DNA of 64,000 bases. It comes from Nothophaeocryptopus gaeumannii (Eukaryota > Ascomycota > Dothideomycetes > Mycosphaerellales > Mycosphaerellaceae). The DNA lies in contig JASISA010000001.1 of assembly GCA_031771865.1 (NCBI GenBank), positions 1,364,001-1,428,000 of the forward strand. The letters are read 5' to 3'. The notes below the pieces were generated by a model, which was not told where the DNA came from, made no database searches, and was given only the letters and a program-made list of their open reading frames with translations. A program made the position numbers and the translations under genes. Shown here one piece after another: positions 22,942 through 32,409 of this stretch (position 1 is the stretch's first letter; each line of letters starts with the position of its first letter).

Positions 22942-25239
22942 TTAGTCTATGCACCAAGTCGGCATTGGAGTCAGCCACTCCCCTTCAGCTCTACAAGACT
23001 CGGCGTATAAGCCATCTGGCGGCGCTGTAGAGACCTTGAGAAAGTCGACTTGTACTGAGCAGCAGTATTGCGCGCTCCAATTTTTCCCTCGTCCCGTTCT
23101 TCTAATCAACACACCATTCGAGATCTCGTCTTCAGAGTAAGTCGAAGCCAAAAGATGGTACTCGTCCTGGTCGCCATTACTCAAGGCCGCAAGCTGATGC
23201 GAACTAGCATGACTGACGTCCAGTCTGATGTTCAGGTAGCCGGCCGGCACCGTAGCCAGTGTGCACGGATCATCAAAGTCGAGACGCGGCTGGGTACTGA
23301 ACGTGAGTTGTAGAGATGGCAAAGCTGTCCGGAGGCCACCCCGCGTCTGGATGCTCGGTGGCCTCTCCTCATCTTCGACGCCATCGACAGGCGCTTTGAA
23401 AAACTCAGGTACATAGTCTGTGAAAATACCATGCGGTGCCAGCAGACTAAGTGGAGCCCATCGATATCCGGGGAAAGACAGACGCGGTCCGATACCAAAT
23501 ATCAGATTATCCGGGACACGAGGAAACATGCTGATCAGCCGCCGCATTCGTCTCTGAACATAGTCGGAAGCAGAACTCTTTATCGCCAGTATCTGCGCGA
23601 TGTCCAGATCCAGCAAGGTTGCTATGCATATGGTCTCATCTCCTGCTTGGCTAGCAGAACGATCTCGGAACGAACGAATGGCAAATTGAACCTTGGCTCG
23701 GTCGTTTCTGTATTCTTCGGTTCCTGGTGTTTGGAAAGCGAGTTTGACTGACAGCCAGATATCGAACTCGACTGACTTCTCCTTTGCATCGGAGTCAACT
23801 GCGAGCCCTGCTTGAGCTGTCAAGGTCTGACCTAAATGGAACGCTTGTTGGTCGTCCGTCGCTACAAAGACGTTGTCGTTCAATGCAGCTTCTTGTAGCG
23901 TCCATAATCGTTGTCGCCAGCCGGACAAATATAGCCTCATGAGAAGCTCGCGAGAATGAGTGGTAGGTTCGAGCCGCATCATATCCAGATCCAACACGAG
24001 CACCCCCGTTGCCACTTGGTAGAGGTCTCGCATCTGCTGGATACAACCATCTCGAAGCTTTTGATGTTCAGGCTCCACGGGCACACAAAGGCTGTCCATC
24101 CAAAAGAGGCGATTCTCTAGAGTCCAAGCTATGTGTGCGATGTCTTCCTCGGAGCGCGAATCGTGGATGTCGAGGAACTCGCTGGTCTTGATTCGAGCTT
24201 CCAAATGACCCATGATGGCGTCTATTTGGCGAAGCTGACATGTCGGAATAGTGTTATCGATTTGATTTGCAAAGCGATCAGCGCATACATGCGAGAGAGC
24301 GATGAACCCAACAGTAGCGCCTTCCTCGAATTTGAACAGCTTGAGCTGTAGATCTCCTACTTCATCTCTTACAATTCGATAGACGGGAATAGCCCTGCTG
24401 CGAAGAACGCCAAACATCTCTTCTCGGTCCAACTTCACAGACTTGCATCCGCAGGCATCGTCAACGTGCAGAGCAGTCTGCGCGCCAGGCGTCTGCATTG
24501 CCGCACACAATTCTTTAGTGCAATCGGCGTGACTGCGCAGACTCTCACACGGACCAAGCGATTGCAAGTAAAGGAGTGCTTCAAAGGCGAAAGTCTCGCA
24601 AGCGATCCGGATCTTGCTTTTACACCAGCCCAGCTCACTTAATGGATCGCGAAACAGGGATTCGCTGAGCAATACATCAAGCCCGTCGTCCCATGCAATG
24701 CCGCACCCCGCGAAGATCGAGTTTGCAGCACCAAGTAATGCTTCTCGGAGCGCATAGAAGGAGAGGACCAAGATACGCAAATCCGAGCGAAGATTGCCAG
24801 TGGTTAGCAGGGCTCGATTGATGCCAGAGAGTAGGAATCTGTAATGGAGAAGTTGACGATTGACCTTCTCAGCGAGCTCGAATTTGGCATCTGGGTCCGG
24901 TTCTGAAGCTTTTTGACGCCATTCGTTGATCGTGTTGGGAAGATGGCTCGTTGTGATGCAAGCAGTGCCATCTCTGGCGATTTGCACGTAATGCTCACGA
25001 GCTACTTTGACTCCCGTGAATGCTTCCAAAAAGCCAAAGAAAAGCCATGCTTGCAAAAGCGAGTTGAGCTCGTGTTCAGTATGGCTCTCGAGGTCACCAG
25101 ATATCAGAAAATTCCAAGTCCAGCCTTGCGTCAATGGCCAGTCTCCCCAGTCGGCCCCACCTCCGGTCCGGATGTATTCATTGTACACCGGCACGCGAGG
25201 GACGGATTCTGTGTATTTTAAAGGCAAATGGTCCATCAT
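22942..25239 (-). CDS. HET-domain (heterokaryon incompatibility) protein
   Basis: Single exon, 765 aa. Residues about 311-455 match the HET domain: FIALSHVCADRFANQ (strand plus the first conserved block), RLFWMDSLCVPVEPE (second block), IQQMRDLYQVATGVLVLDLD, and WRQRLWTLQEAAL (third block). Many HET proteins trigger cell death when genetically different hyphae fuse, and the domain resembles TIR-like folds; others have no known partner. The N-terminal 300 residues are helical with an unusual Cys-rich patch (DDACGCKSVKL) and resemble no domain I know. The C-terminal 300 residues are also unassigned. In the first block the usual SHVW is SHVC. An isolated HET gene without a visible incompatibility partner is common in Pezizomycotina. 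Confidence 0.85.
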   Translation of the reverse strand: MMDHLPLKYTESVPRVPVYNEYIRTGGGADWGDWPLTQGWTWNFLISGDLESHTEHELNSLLQAWLFFGFLEAFTGVKVAREHYVQIARDGTACITTSHLPNTINEWRQKASEPDPDAKFELAEKVNRQLLHYRFLLSGINRALLTTGNLRSDLRILVLSFYALREALLGAANSIFAGCGIAWDDGLDVLLSESLFRDPLSELGWCKSKIRIACETFAFEALLYLQSLGPCESLRSHADCTKELCAAMQTPGAQTALHVDDACGCKSVKLDREEMFGVLRSRAIPVYRIVRDEVGDLQLKLFKFEEGATVGFIALSHVCADRFANQIDNTIPTCQLRQIDAIMGHLEARIKTSEFLDIHDSRSEEDIAHIAWTLENRLFWMDSLCVPVEPEHQKLRDGCIQQMRDLYQVATGVLVLDLDMMRLEPTTHSRELLMRLYLSGWRQRLWTLQEAALNDNVFVATDDQQAFHLGQTLTAQAGLAVDSDAKEKSVEFDIWLSVKLAFQTPGTEEYRNDRAKVQFAIRSFRDRSASQAGDETICIATLLDLDIAQILAIKSSASDYVQRRMRRLISMFPRVPDNLIFGIGPRLSFPGYRWAPLSLLAPHGIFTDYVPEFFKAPVDGVEDEERPPSIQTRGGLRTALPSLQLTFSTQPRLDFDDPCTLATVPAGYLNIRLDVSHASSHQLAALSNGDQDEYHLLASTYSEDEISNGVLIRRTGRGKNWSAQYCCSVQVDFLKVSTAPPDGLYAESCRAEGEWLTPMPTWCID

Positions 25240-25336
25240 CGATGTTGACCTGTAGGACTGAGCGAAGCTGAGGTGGGCAGAGCGCTTCGCCCATGGACTT
25301 AGTCAGCTGCACGCTGCACCACTGCATGGCCGACGT

Positions 25337-26542
25337 CTACTCTTCGTCTTCTTCCTTGATCATCTCGGCGCCAACATCGTCGTCGACATCCATTGCATCT
25401 TCATCTTTGGCATCGTCGTCCTTCTCATCGTCCGCGTTAGCTTTACCCTTGCCCTTGCCCTCCTCTTCCGGAGTGGGAAAATGCAGGTGCTTCCAATCTT
25501 CGATCTCTTCGATAACACTTCTTAGCCTGTCGCGGATGCTATCGATCGCATAGCTGCCAAGCAAAAGCCTCAATGGCGGATACTTGCAGTGACCCAACTG
25601 CCACACGAGCTCAGCCGACTTGACAGCGCTTGTCGGCTGCCGGTCAGAAAGCCACTGTACTATTCTCCTGGCATGTCCTGCAGGCGCAGTCGGCGAGCTA
25701 TATGGAGCAGAAGGAGCCTTCACGAGAAAGTGCCCGTACTTTTTGATCTTGACACTGTTCTCGTGTCCAAAAGCAGTGTCCGGAGCTTTGTCGTCCAACC
25801 CTGTTGGCTCGTCTATTCGCATGTGGCCAGGCTCAACCAAGGAAGCCTTGATACCAAAAGCATCAATCTCATAGAGCATGCTCTCGATCAAACCTTCAGT
25901 GGCATACTTTGTCGCGCAATAAGGCCCCAGTCCAGGCACGCCAAGAGCTCCAGAGGTCGAAGAGAAGATGATATAACGTCCAGCGTTTTCGTGTTCTTTC
26001 CGTGCCATCGCTTGCTCACGAAGATGAGGTAGGGAGAGCTGAATTATGTTCAAGGTCCCTAGAAAATTCGTCTCGAACTGAGACCGCAAGTCGCAATCGT
26101 CCTGATCCTCGCAAGCTCCGATGACTCCGTATCCGGTACAACTGCACGCGATCAGCATTCCACCATTCTGGACGAAGGCCTGGCGATCTCCTCACTTTAC
26201 AATTATGTCTATCCGTCCCCACTTCTCAATGCTCCTCTTGATTACTTCGTCCACGGTATCTCTTACTCTTACATCGCACAACAGACCGAAGCACCTTTCA
26301 TGCCAACCCTGCATTTGCTGCATGGTATTCTCCAACGTCCTACCAACGGCCGTGACGCTGTCTCCATGGCTCAGAGCAGCTTTCGCCAAGCTCCTGCCAA
26401 TGTGGCCCGTGGCTCCAAAGATGAGCCATACCTTCGGCGTAGGCGGATTCGTCTCGCTGGGAGGATCGGTCGTGGAGGGAAGATGGAGTCTGGGATTGTT
26501 GGCGAGAACTGCTCGAGGAGAAAGATGTAAGCACGTGGCCAT
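25337..26542 (-). CDS. Short-chain dehydrogenase/reductase with acidic C-terminal tail
   Basis: Exons 26542-26196 and 26141-25337 (intron 54 nt, phase 2), giving 383 aa. A Rossmann dinucleotide site is at about residues 41-50 (FGATGHIGRSLA), then CDVRV, and IDIIVN completed across the intron (the AAT codon is made by splicing). The catalytic motif is IIFSSTSGALGVPGLGPYCATK: the Ser of the SSTSG stretch and YxxxK. Classical SDRs oxidise or reduce alcohols, ketones or steroids with NAD(P)H; the substrate cannot be told. The sequence after YxxxK (LVEPGHMRIDEP) fits the 17-beta-HSD/retinol-DH-like group. The last 45 residues are K/G then Asp/Glu-rich (DDEKDDDAKDEDAMDVDDDV), which is unusual for an SDR. 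Confidence 0.85.
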
Positions 26543-27546
26543 TGGAGGAACCTCACACGGTGTGGCCTGAGGTGGTCTAATATGTTACGTACGGGTAGCA
26601 GGCGATTGATGCGATTGCTCGCGGACGGGAGACATATAGGGCATCACCGCTTCCTATTCCCTCTTTCACAGGTACGACTCTCTCGTAAGCCGACACGGCA
26701 GAGCTACGTACTCATTGAGAGGTACGAACGATGATGGACTCTCCACTGGACGCGTCGCGACTGCTGACCTCGACGACATCACCCATCCTGCCGTCAGACC
26801 CCGGCCGGCGCCAATCAATGTGGGGGTCAAGCTTGTTTCAAAGTCTGATCACACTTTTAGCCAGAAATCTCACCCTTCCCCTTTCTCTCAAACCGACTCT
26901 CCTCGCATCTGCTTCTTAACCTGCTTCCACCATCTACACCTTCACAAAAACCATTGCATAGGCTGGCTGGCTAGCCAGTTGCGTCTGCCATGTCGCTGCT
27001 CTGCGCGAATTCCGATCTTGCCACATCAAGTCTAATCGGACAATCAATCAGGAACAAGGCCAACTGCCACAACTACCTCTTACTGGACAATGCCTCTAGC
27101 TCAAGTGCTTCAGCGCATACCGCAAGCTTCCTATACCACTCTGATCGATGCCGTGCTATCAGCTCCAGGCAAAATTGCGGTACAGGATCCGTGGATTGCT
27201 GAAGCCGATGCAAGAGCGCGACTCGGCTCCGGTCCACGAAACAGAGCATGCCTGCGGGTTCATGTTGGCCAAGAGATCTTCATACTGCAATTACGGCTTT
27301 CAAATTTCTTTCGGCATCCCAAGGAGTACGAAGGTGCCTCTATAAAATACTGCATATGCAAGCCATCACACAGCTGGACTCTTGAGTAAGTCTGTCTTCG
27401 CAGCTGGAACTCCAATGAGCCAGTGTCACCTTGCCTGAGGCTCAAACTCACGACCTCTCCTCATATAACGTGCCGAATCTCAGACACATTTTCGTTTTCC
27501 GTGAATCCCTTTGTTTCTTCACATTTTACGGAATCGACCGATCGAG
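26543..27546. other. intergenic region, SDR / glycosidase pseudogene
   Basis: About 1 kb. An open frame at 27090-27389 (plus, 99 codons, MPLAQVLQRIPQASYTTLID) has no recognised domain and ends about 160 bp before the pseudogene start. It may be spurious or a fragment. Otherwise nothing was seen. Confidence 0.4.
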
Positions 27547-28357
27547 ATGAGATTCGTCACAGCAACGATGTATGTCTTAGTGACATTTGTTGGGTTCGCA
27601 CAATCGGCAAGTGCGGACTCTTGCTGTACTCTCAATGCCGGCTACGAAACAAACGCCGCAGTCCAGCAAGTTACGAGGCTGTCGATTCACAGTTGGGAGT
27701 ATAGTACTCTCGCAGAAGCTATGCTGGAACTGTACAATCCAGAGCTCTCGGTAAGCAGAATGAAGATCTTGGGATATAATCGACTGGGAATGGCTGGGCT
27801 GCGATGGGCATGGCGAGAGTTCTGGCAACGGTGATGCACTGGCCTCGTACAGCCACAGAACCAGATGCCCAGGTTGCACAAGCTGACCTCTTCAAATGGA
27901 TCGGTGAGATTCTGACGGGAGCCATGAACTCGCCGAAAGACAACGGGCTGTTGCGCAATTATCTGAATGACCAGACTTGGTTTGGTGAGACGAGCGGTAC
28001 AGCTTTGATAACAGCGACTGTATATCGATTGGCTGTGTTGCAGCAAGAGGCGAGTGCGCTATTTGATGGGAAGGCGCCGAAGTTCAGCCTGCCCCCGAAA
28101 CACCGGTATTCATACCGCTCTTGCTTGATTTTATCTCTATCGACTTCGGGCTAATCCTCTGCTAGGTCACTCCCGAAATGCTCAAATGGGCTGATGATAA
28201 CCGCAAGGCCGTAGCTGCTCATGTGAACAAAGACGGTATCGCTAGCCCAGCCGTCAATCCAAATGACTGGAAAAGCCGGACGCCATTTGCAGATGGAAGC
28301 CCAGAGGGTCTTGCTTTATTCGGCGTGGAGAGACTGTATGAACGCTGGTGTCTGTAA
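27547..28357 (+). pseudogene. Broken GH105/GH88-like six-hairpin glycosidase
   Basis: The 5' part reads a signal peptide (MRFVTATMYVLVTFVGFAQS) and the family N-terminus (VTRLSIHSWEYSTLAEAMLE, then LYNPELS) up to 27750. The next family-like sequence is DLGI at 27765-27776, in another frame, followed by a TAA at 27777-27779 where relatives have Trp. STGNGWAAMGMARVLATV and FGETSGTALITATVYRLAV then follow in the new frame. The roughly 200 residues that relatives carry between these blocks are absent. A final exon from 28166 (VTPEMLKWADDN to a stop at 28357) is family-like, but the only clear GT-AG pair before it (28106-28165, 60 nt) leaves it out of frame. Relatives cleave unsaturated pectin oligosaccharides or related sugars. 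At least two lesions make this nonfunctional. Confidence 0.8.
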
Positions 28358-28561
28358 GAAATAGTATATCCCTACAGAGATGATCGCTACCCCAAGCAGA
28401 CAGTTCTATGTACAAGGGTACACAAAGCCGCCTGTGGCTGCAGTAGCGCGAATGGAGCTTTCTACTGTACAGCTCCACCTCGCATGACCTTCCGACCTCA
28501 AATGTCTTTCCCTCCCACCCCACACACGATAATCTGATCCGAGAAAGGACAAGTATTTAAG

Positions 28562-29266
28562 ATGCTGAAACGATTTCGAAAACGCAGCAAAGCCAACGAG
28601 CTGGAACGCAATTCCATTGTCTCTCCTTCCGCTGACCACAAACGAACCACCTTCTTCGACCTCCCAGCCGAGCTTCGCAACAACATCTACGAACTCGTCG
28701 CCGTAGAAACAACACTCTTCCACTCATCCAAGCCCGCCAAGAACAAAATACCAGGCCTTCTCCTGACCTCAGTCCAAAGCCGAGAAGAATCTCTCTCGAT
28801 CCTCCTCGCCACTTCACAAATCTCAGTGACAGTAACAGACATGAATTTCACCTCCTTCATCAAAACCCTCATCCGCTTGCCCGAAGCTGGTAATAAAGCT
28901 CTCCTCTCCAATCCGCGATTAGTGATCAACTTAACTTTCAAACGCTGCGGAAGTGACGTCCCCACCCATCTCCGAAGATGGTGCCAATCCCTCCTCTCCA
29001 ACTCTTCTCCATCCTGGAGATACGCCGTCGACATCGACGCCGAGACCGCCCCAGCAAAGGTTCAATGGTATTGCGGTAGGCTTGGTGTCGTTCGGGACCG
29101 GTTGACTGAGGTGGTCGCTAAGGCGGAGGCTGGGAGGATCTTGGAGGCCCTGGAGAGCCTGCAGATTGAGAAGGAGGTTAGGGGGAATTGGAGTCAGGGG
29201 TTTGGGGATGCGTTTGTTACGTTGGCTGCCAGTCGAGGGATGAGGATGGGGGATAGTACGATTTGA
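28562..29266 (+). CDS. DLPxELRNNIYE-family protein (F-box-like fungal family), copy A
   Basis: Single exon, 234 aa. After a basic N-terminus (MLKRFRKRSKANELERNSIV) comes TTFFDLPAELRNNIYELVAV, the motif that opens a large fungal family related to F-box and 2EXR-type proteins. The motif is followed by LLLTSVQSREESLSILLATS, the usual second block in which a former Arg/His-rich 'SRQIRHE' element is modified. The C-terminal half is helical and unassigned. Function is unknown; F-box-like members may recruit substrates to ubiquitin ligases, but no such evidence is visible here. Its 3' end lies only 32 bp from the 3' end of a paralogue on the other strand. Confidence 0.7.
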   Translation: MLKRFRKRSKANELERNSIVSPSADHKRTTFFDLPAELRNNIYELVAVETTLFHSSKPAKNKIPGLLLTSVQSREESLSILLATSQISVTVTDMNFTSFIKTLIRLPEAGNKALLSNPRLVINLTFKRCGSDVPTHLRRWCQSLLSNSSPSWRYAVDIDAETAPAKVQWYCGRLGVVRDRLTEVVAKAEAGRILEALESLQIEKEVRGNWSQGFGDAFVTLAASRGMRMGDSTI

Positions 29267-29298
29267 GTGGCTGATGCGGGTGGTCGTGAATAAGGCGT

Positions 29299-29919
29299 TT
29301 ATGCCGACGCGCCTGGTGGTCCAGTTCGGACGACCCTGCCCACTCGGAAGATTTCGACTGTACGTTTCCATTGCGCAGCTCGACGAGCGAGGATGTTGAA
29401 AATTTGAGGGTCGTCACTCCATTCGCAACGTTCCGGACCGAGCAGTGCCTCGTCTCTAAGTCCTGTCTCTCTGAGCGCGAACCTGAAGGCGTCTGTGGCG
29501 GTCGTGCAACGCTCAGCGAGCAGAGAAAGCTTGATGGTCGTCTCAGCGAAGTAACTTGCCGAGAATCGATTGACTGGTCTGTTCTCCGGCCAGGCACGCA
29601 TCTTATCCTCCCTCGTCAAACCGGCTACAATCTCCAGCGACCGGATAGCTCGAGCGCGCTTGTGACCAATGGCGTGCAGCCACTTGACCAGCTGCTCCCA
29701 GTTGATGGTGTTGATGGTGAAGCGGAAGTCACTCTCGTAGAAGATCTGCATTGATTCATGGCGGATCTGACGGCTCACTCCGAGCAGACCGTGCCCCGAG
29801 TCCTTCAGGCCTTTGCGAGTTACATCAATCTTGCCATCGGAGGCGAAGGCGAACTCGTAGATGTTGTTTCGAAGCTCCGGCGGAAGATCGAGGAGACGGA
29901 ATGGCTGTTTTGGAGCCAT
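29299..29919 (-). CDS. DLPxELRNNIYE-family protein, copy B
   Basis: Single exon, 206 aa. It begins MAPKQPFRLLDLPPELRNNI, with YEFAF next, then the second block LLGVSRQIRHESMQIFYESD, closer to the family consensus than in copy A. Then come WEQLVKWLHAIG and a basic, helical C-terminus (ILARRAAQWKRTVEIFRVGR). Function unknown. Convergent with copy A; the shared motif and tail-to-tail arrangement suggest an old inverted duplication, though the rest has diverged strongly. Confidence 0.72.
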   Translation of the reverse strand: MAPKQPFRLLDLPPELRNNIYEFAFASDGKIDVTRKGLKDSGHGLLGVSRQIRHESMQIFYESDFRFTINTINWEQLVKWLHAIGHKRARAIRSLEIVAGLTREDKMRAWPENRPVNRFSASYFAETTIKLSLLAERCTTATDAFRFALRETGLRDEALLGPERCEWSDDPQIFNILARRAAQWKRTVEIFRVGRVVRTGPPGASA

Positions 29920-30450
29920 CGCAAAGTGTGAAGCGATAGCACCGAAGGCGCTCCTTTGGCGCGTTGGAGAAGTTGTGGCTCTTGAAGTGTTGAGCGATGT
30001 TGAGATGCTGAATGAAGTGATCGACGAGGATTGTTCGAGAATGACAAGAGATGTTGAAGAAGTCTAAGCGGCAAGGGGAAAAGCAAACGCTGCTCTATGC
30101 AGGCGATCAACGGCCCGCCACTTTCACATGCAGCGGATCCAACTAGGCAGGAGGAGACAATTGAGCATAAACGATCGCATGCAACAATGCTGTTGTAAGC
30201 GCCTGACATATATTTCAACTTTCAAGAGACCTGTATTGTGATGAGCGCTATGTTGCCGATTTCAATAGCGATTTGTGCGACTGACTGATTGAATGTCGCA
30301 AGTGATCCCGAGAAGCGCCTGCCCCATCTCTCGTCTCAGTCATCCAGAGCAACAACGACAACATCTCCTTCAGCTCGCCCTCTATCACGTCCTCCTTCCC
30401 CTCCTTCCTTCATTCTCCTCCCTCCCTCCAATACCCACAAAGAACCCCCT
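29920..30450. other. intergenic region upstream of copy B
   Basis: About 530 bp. A CT-rich tract at about 30330-30480 lies against the end of the next small gene. Nothing else was recognised. Confidence 0.45.
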
Positions 30451-30834
30451 TTACCGCTCCCAAGCCCCTTTCAAATACCCCAACCCCATCGCCAATGTCA
30501 TCCACCAACATTTCTCATCGACACCCTTCTTCCAGCCTACAAGCACCACCAAACCATAGAACGTCCCTGAGACGATCATCTCAGAGGGACTGACCAGTTT
30601 GTCCCCTAGGCGGTATTCGAAGCTGTGCAGATGGCGCGTGAGGTCGCGGGTCATGTCCGCAACGACGAAGGCGACGACGGTTTTGGCGAGGAAGGAGAGG
30701 AAGAAGAGGAGGGAGGAGGCGAGCGTCGTGGTGGACATGGTTTCGTCTCGTTCGGTGACGGCGTCGTTTATCGAGTCTGATGTGTTTGGTTGAATCAAGG
30801 TGTTGTTGACTTGCTGTTGAGTTGCTTCGAGCAA
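30451..30834 (-). CDS. Small hypothetical membrane protein
   Basis: 127 aa open frame; an internal Met (TMSTTTLASSLLFFLS) could be the real start. Two clear hydrophobic stretches are seen, LASSLLFFLSFLAKTVVAFV and MIVSGTFYGLVVLVGW, and a weaker third, WWMTLAMGLGYLKGAW. Between them lies a charged loop (MTRDLTRHLHSFEYRLGDK). The pattern of hydrophobic helices with charged loops reads as coding, but no family was recognised and no intron or neighbour supports it. Confidence 0.45.
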   Translation of the reverse strand: MLEATQQQVNNTLIQPNTSDSINDAVTERDETMSTTTLASSLLFFLSFLAKTVVAFVVADMTRDLTRHLHSFEYRLGDKLVSPSEMIVSGTFYGLVVLVGWKKGVDEKCWWMTLAMGLGYLKGAWER

Positions 30835-31377
30835 TCATCAACCCTGGAGAAGTTGCGTTAGTGGATAAGGTAGCAGCGACCTAGGCGTAAGACTTCGGAA
30901 TGCGGAAAGGGATAACGGTCTGCAGGAGCAGCACAAGAGAAGGAGCAGTGTACTCGGACTTACATGAAGTCGCTGTGCCACAATGCAATTCTGTTCTCGT
31001 TCTATACATGACGCACACCGGCGTAAGAATCTATGTCTACACCCGAAAATCTGTGTGCGCATGTATGCAAGAAGCCAACCCAAACGCTGTCCGTCCAAAC
31101 GCTCGCCGAGCACTTCAGTCGAGCATATCCGTGCGCCGAACGCCCTTCGTCTTCCCTCAATGCGTATGCAAGTCTCCCTCATGATGTCGTGGCCATCCTG
31201 ATCCGGGGATCATCTGCCGTTCGCAAGTGGTCGATGGCCAAATTCCATTGCCTGTCGACTGGTCAATGTGTGCGATCTGTTTTGCTCGCCTTCCCCAGGT
31301 GTCTTCGATGAAGCTGTATGTGCTGCTGAAGGTCTGGTAGTTGTTTCTGAAAGCAGTGTCTGCTGAACCTGGTCTGT
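30835..31377. other. intergenic region before FLX1
   Basis: About 540 bp between a possible promoter and the FLX1 3' end. The overlapping small open frames here lack any family signature. Confidence 0.45.
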
Positions 31378-32409
31378 TCAAACGTCGACTGGTCCGTCTT
31401 TGGCCCACATCCTCGGCAGGTAGAACTTCATGTTCTCGTACACTAGAAATGTGACGCACGTACTAGGCACGACCCTGACCAGGTTGGGCATGAGACCCTT
31501 GTAGAATCCTGCGATGCCTTCGTTCTTAAACACTTGCCTTACAACATCGCCCGCGCCCTTGTACCGCTGGGGCGCGTCGTACGTTTGCAGGCGGGACCTA
31601 ACCACCTGGTAAGGATACGTGATGCTGCCAGCGAACATCTTCGAAACGGCAGAGAGCTGGAGGTAGTCCAGGTTCGTCAAGCCTTCTTTCCCCCCGGTTC
31701 TGCTCAACGCCCAGCGATTCTTCAATTGCTCGTATGCCATGAACTGAATTGCGCCGTGGCTGACTCCGAAGAGACTTGGCAGGAGGCCGCGGTAGAAACC
31801 CTTGATGCCTTCACTGCGGTAAAGACTGGTCGTTCCGTGGGCGATCGATGTGTACGCGCCAGGCGCGTTTCGTGCCGTGCTCAGCATTCGAGTCTTGATA
31901 ACCCAGATTGGATTGGTGAAGACAGCTGTGAGGATTCCACTGGCGCCGCTTGCGATGAAGTAGTCTGAACTATGCAGCTGCCGAGACTCTGAACCTGAAC
32001 CTGAACCCTTTGACCGCGCGCTCCGTACCAAGTCTTTTATGTTTCCGTACCACATAAAGTAGAGCGCCCAGCTGATGCTGTTGCCCGCCATATTAGGCAT
32101 GAGCCCGCGGTAAAACGCTCTTGTGATCTCTCTGGACTCTTTCAGTATGCCGCCCTCCAATGCCTTGCTGAACTCTGGGCTCGGCCCATGTCGTGCCTCT
32201 TGTGCGATTGTCCGAATCACTCTCCACGTCCCGCCGGGTCTTGATCTTGCGTCTTGCTCAATTTGTAATCGTGTCTTTATAACGTCGAACGGATGTACGA
32301 CGAGCGTGGAGACAACTCCTGCTGAGAATCCGGCGACCGACTCTACTAGGGATGGTGAGATTGCAACGCTGGGCTGCCGGCCCTCGAGGGGTGGATATAC
32401 TCGAGGCAT
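31378..32409 (-). CDS. FLX1: Mitochondrial carrier, FLX1/SLC25A32-like (FAD or folate transport)
   Basis: Single exon, 343 aa. Three tandem carrier repeats carry the matrix signature PxDxxKxR: PFDVIKTR at 40-47, the variant PIWVIKTR at 167-174, and PYQVVRSR at 266-273. The combination of a Trp-containing second motif and PYQVVRSR in the third is the hallmark of the FLX1/SLC25A32 and pyrimidine/NAD carrier branch. Expected role: moving FAD (or folate) across the inner mitochondrial membrane, supporting flavoenzymes. Repeat 1 carries a loop insertion (EARHGPSPEFSKALEGGILK) before YRGLMPNMAGN. A 70-codon upstream ORF lies just 5' on the same strand. The carrier family is certain; the substrate is inferred. 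Confidence 0.88.
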   Translation of the reverse strand: MPRVYPPLEGRQPSVAISPSLVESVAGFSAGVVSTLVVHPFDVIKTRLQIEQDARSRPGGTWRVIRTIAQEARHGPSPEFSKALEGGILKESREITRAFYRGLMPNMAGNSISWALYFMWYGNIKDLVRSARSKGSGSGSESRQLHSSDYFIASGASGILTAVFTNPIWVIKTRMLSTARNAPGAYTSIAHGTTSLYRSEGIKGFYRGLLPSLFGVSHGAIQFMAYEQLKNRWALSRTGGKEGLTNLDYLQLSAVSKMFAGSITYPYQVVRSRLQTYDAPQRYKGAGDVVRQVFKNEGIAGFYKGLMPNLVRVVPSTCVTFLVYENMKFYLPRMWAKDGPVDV

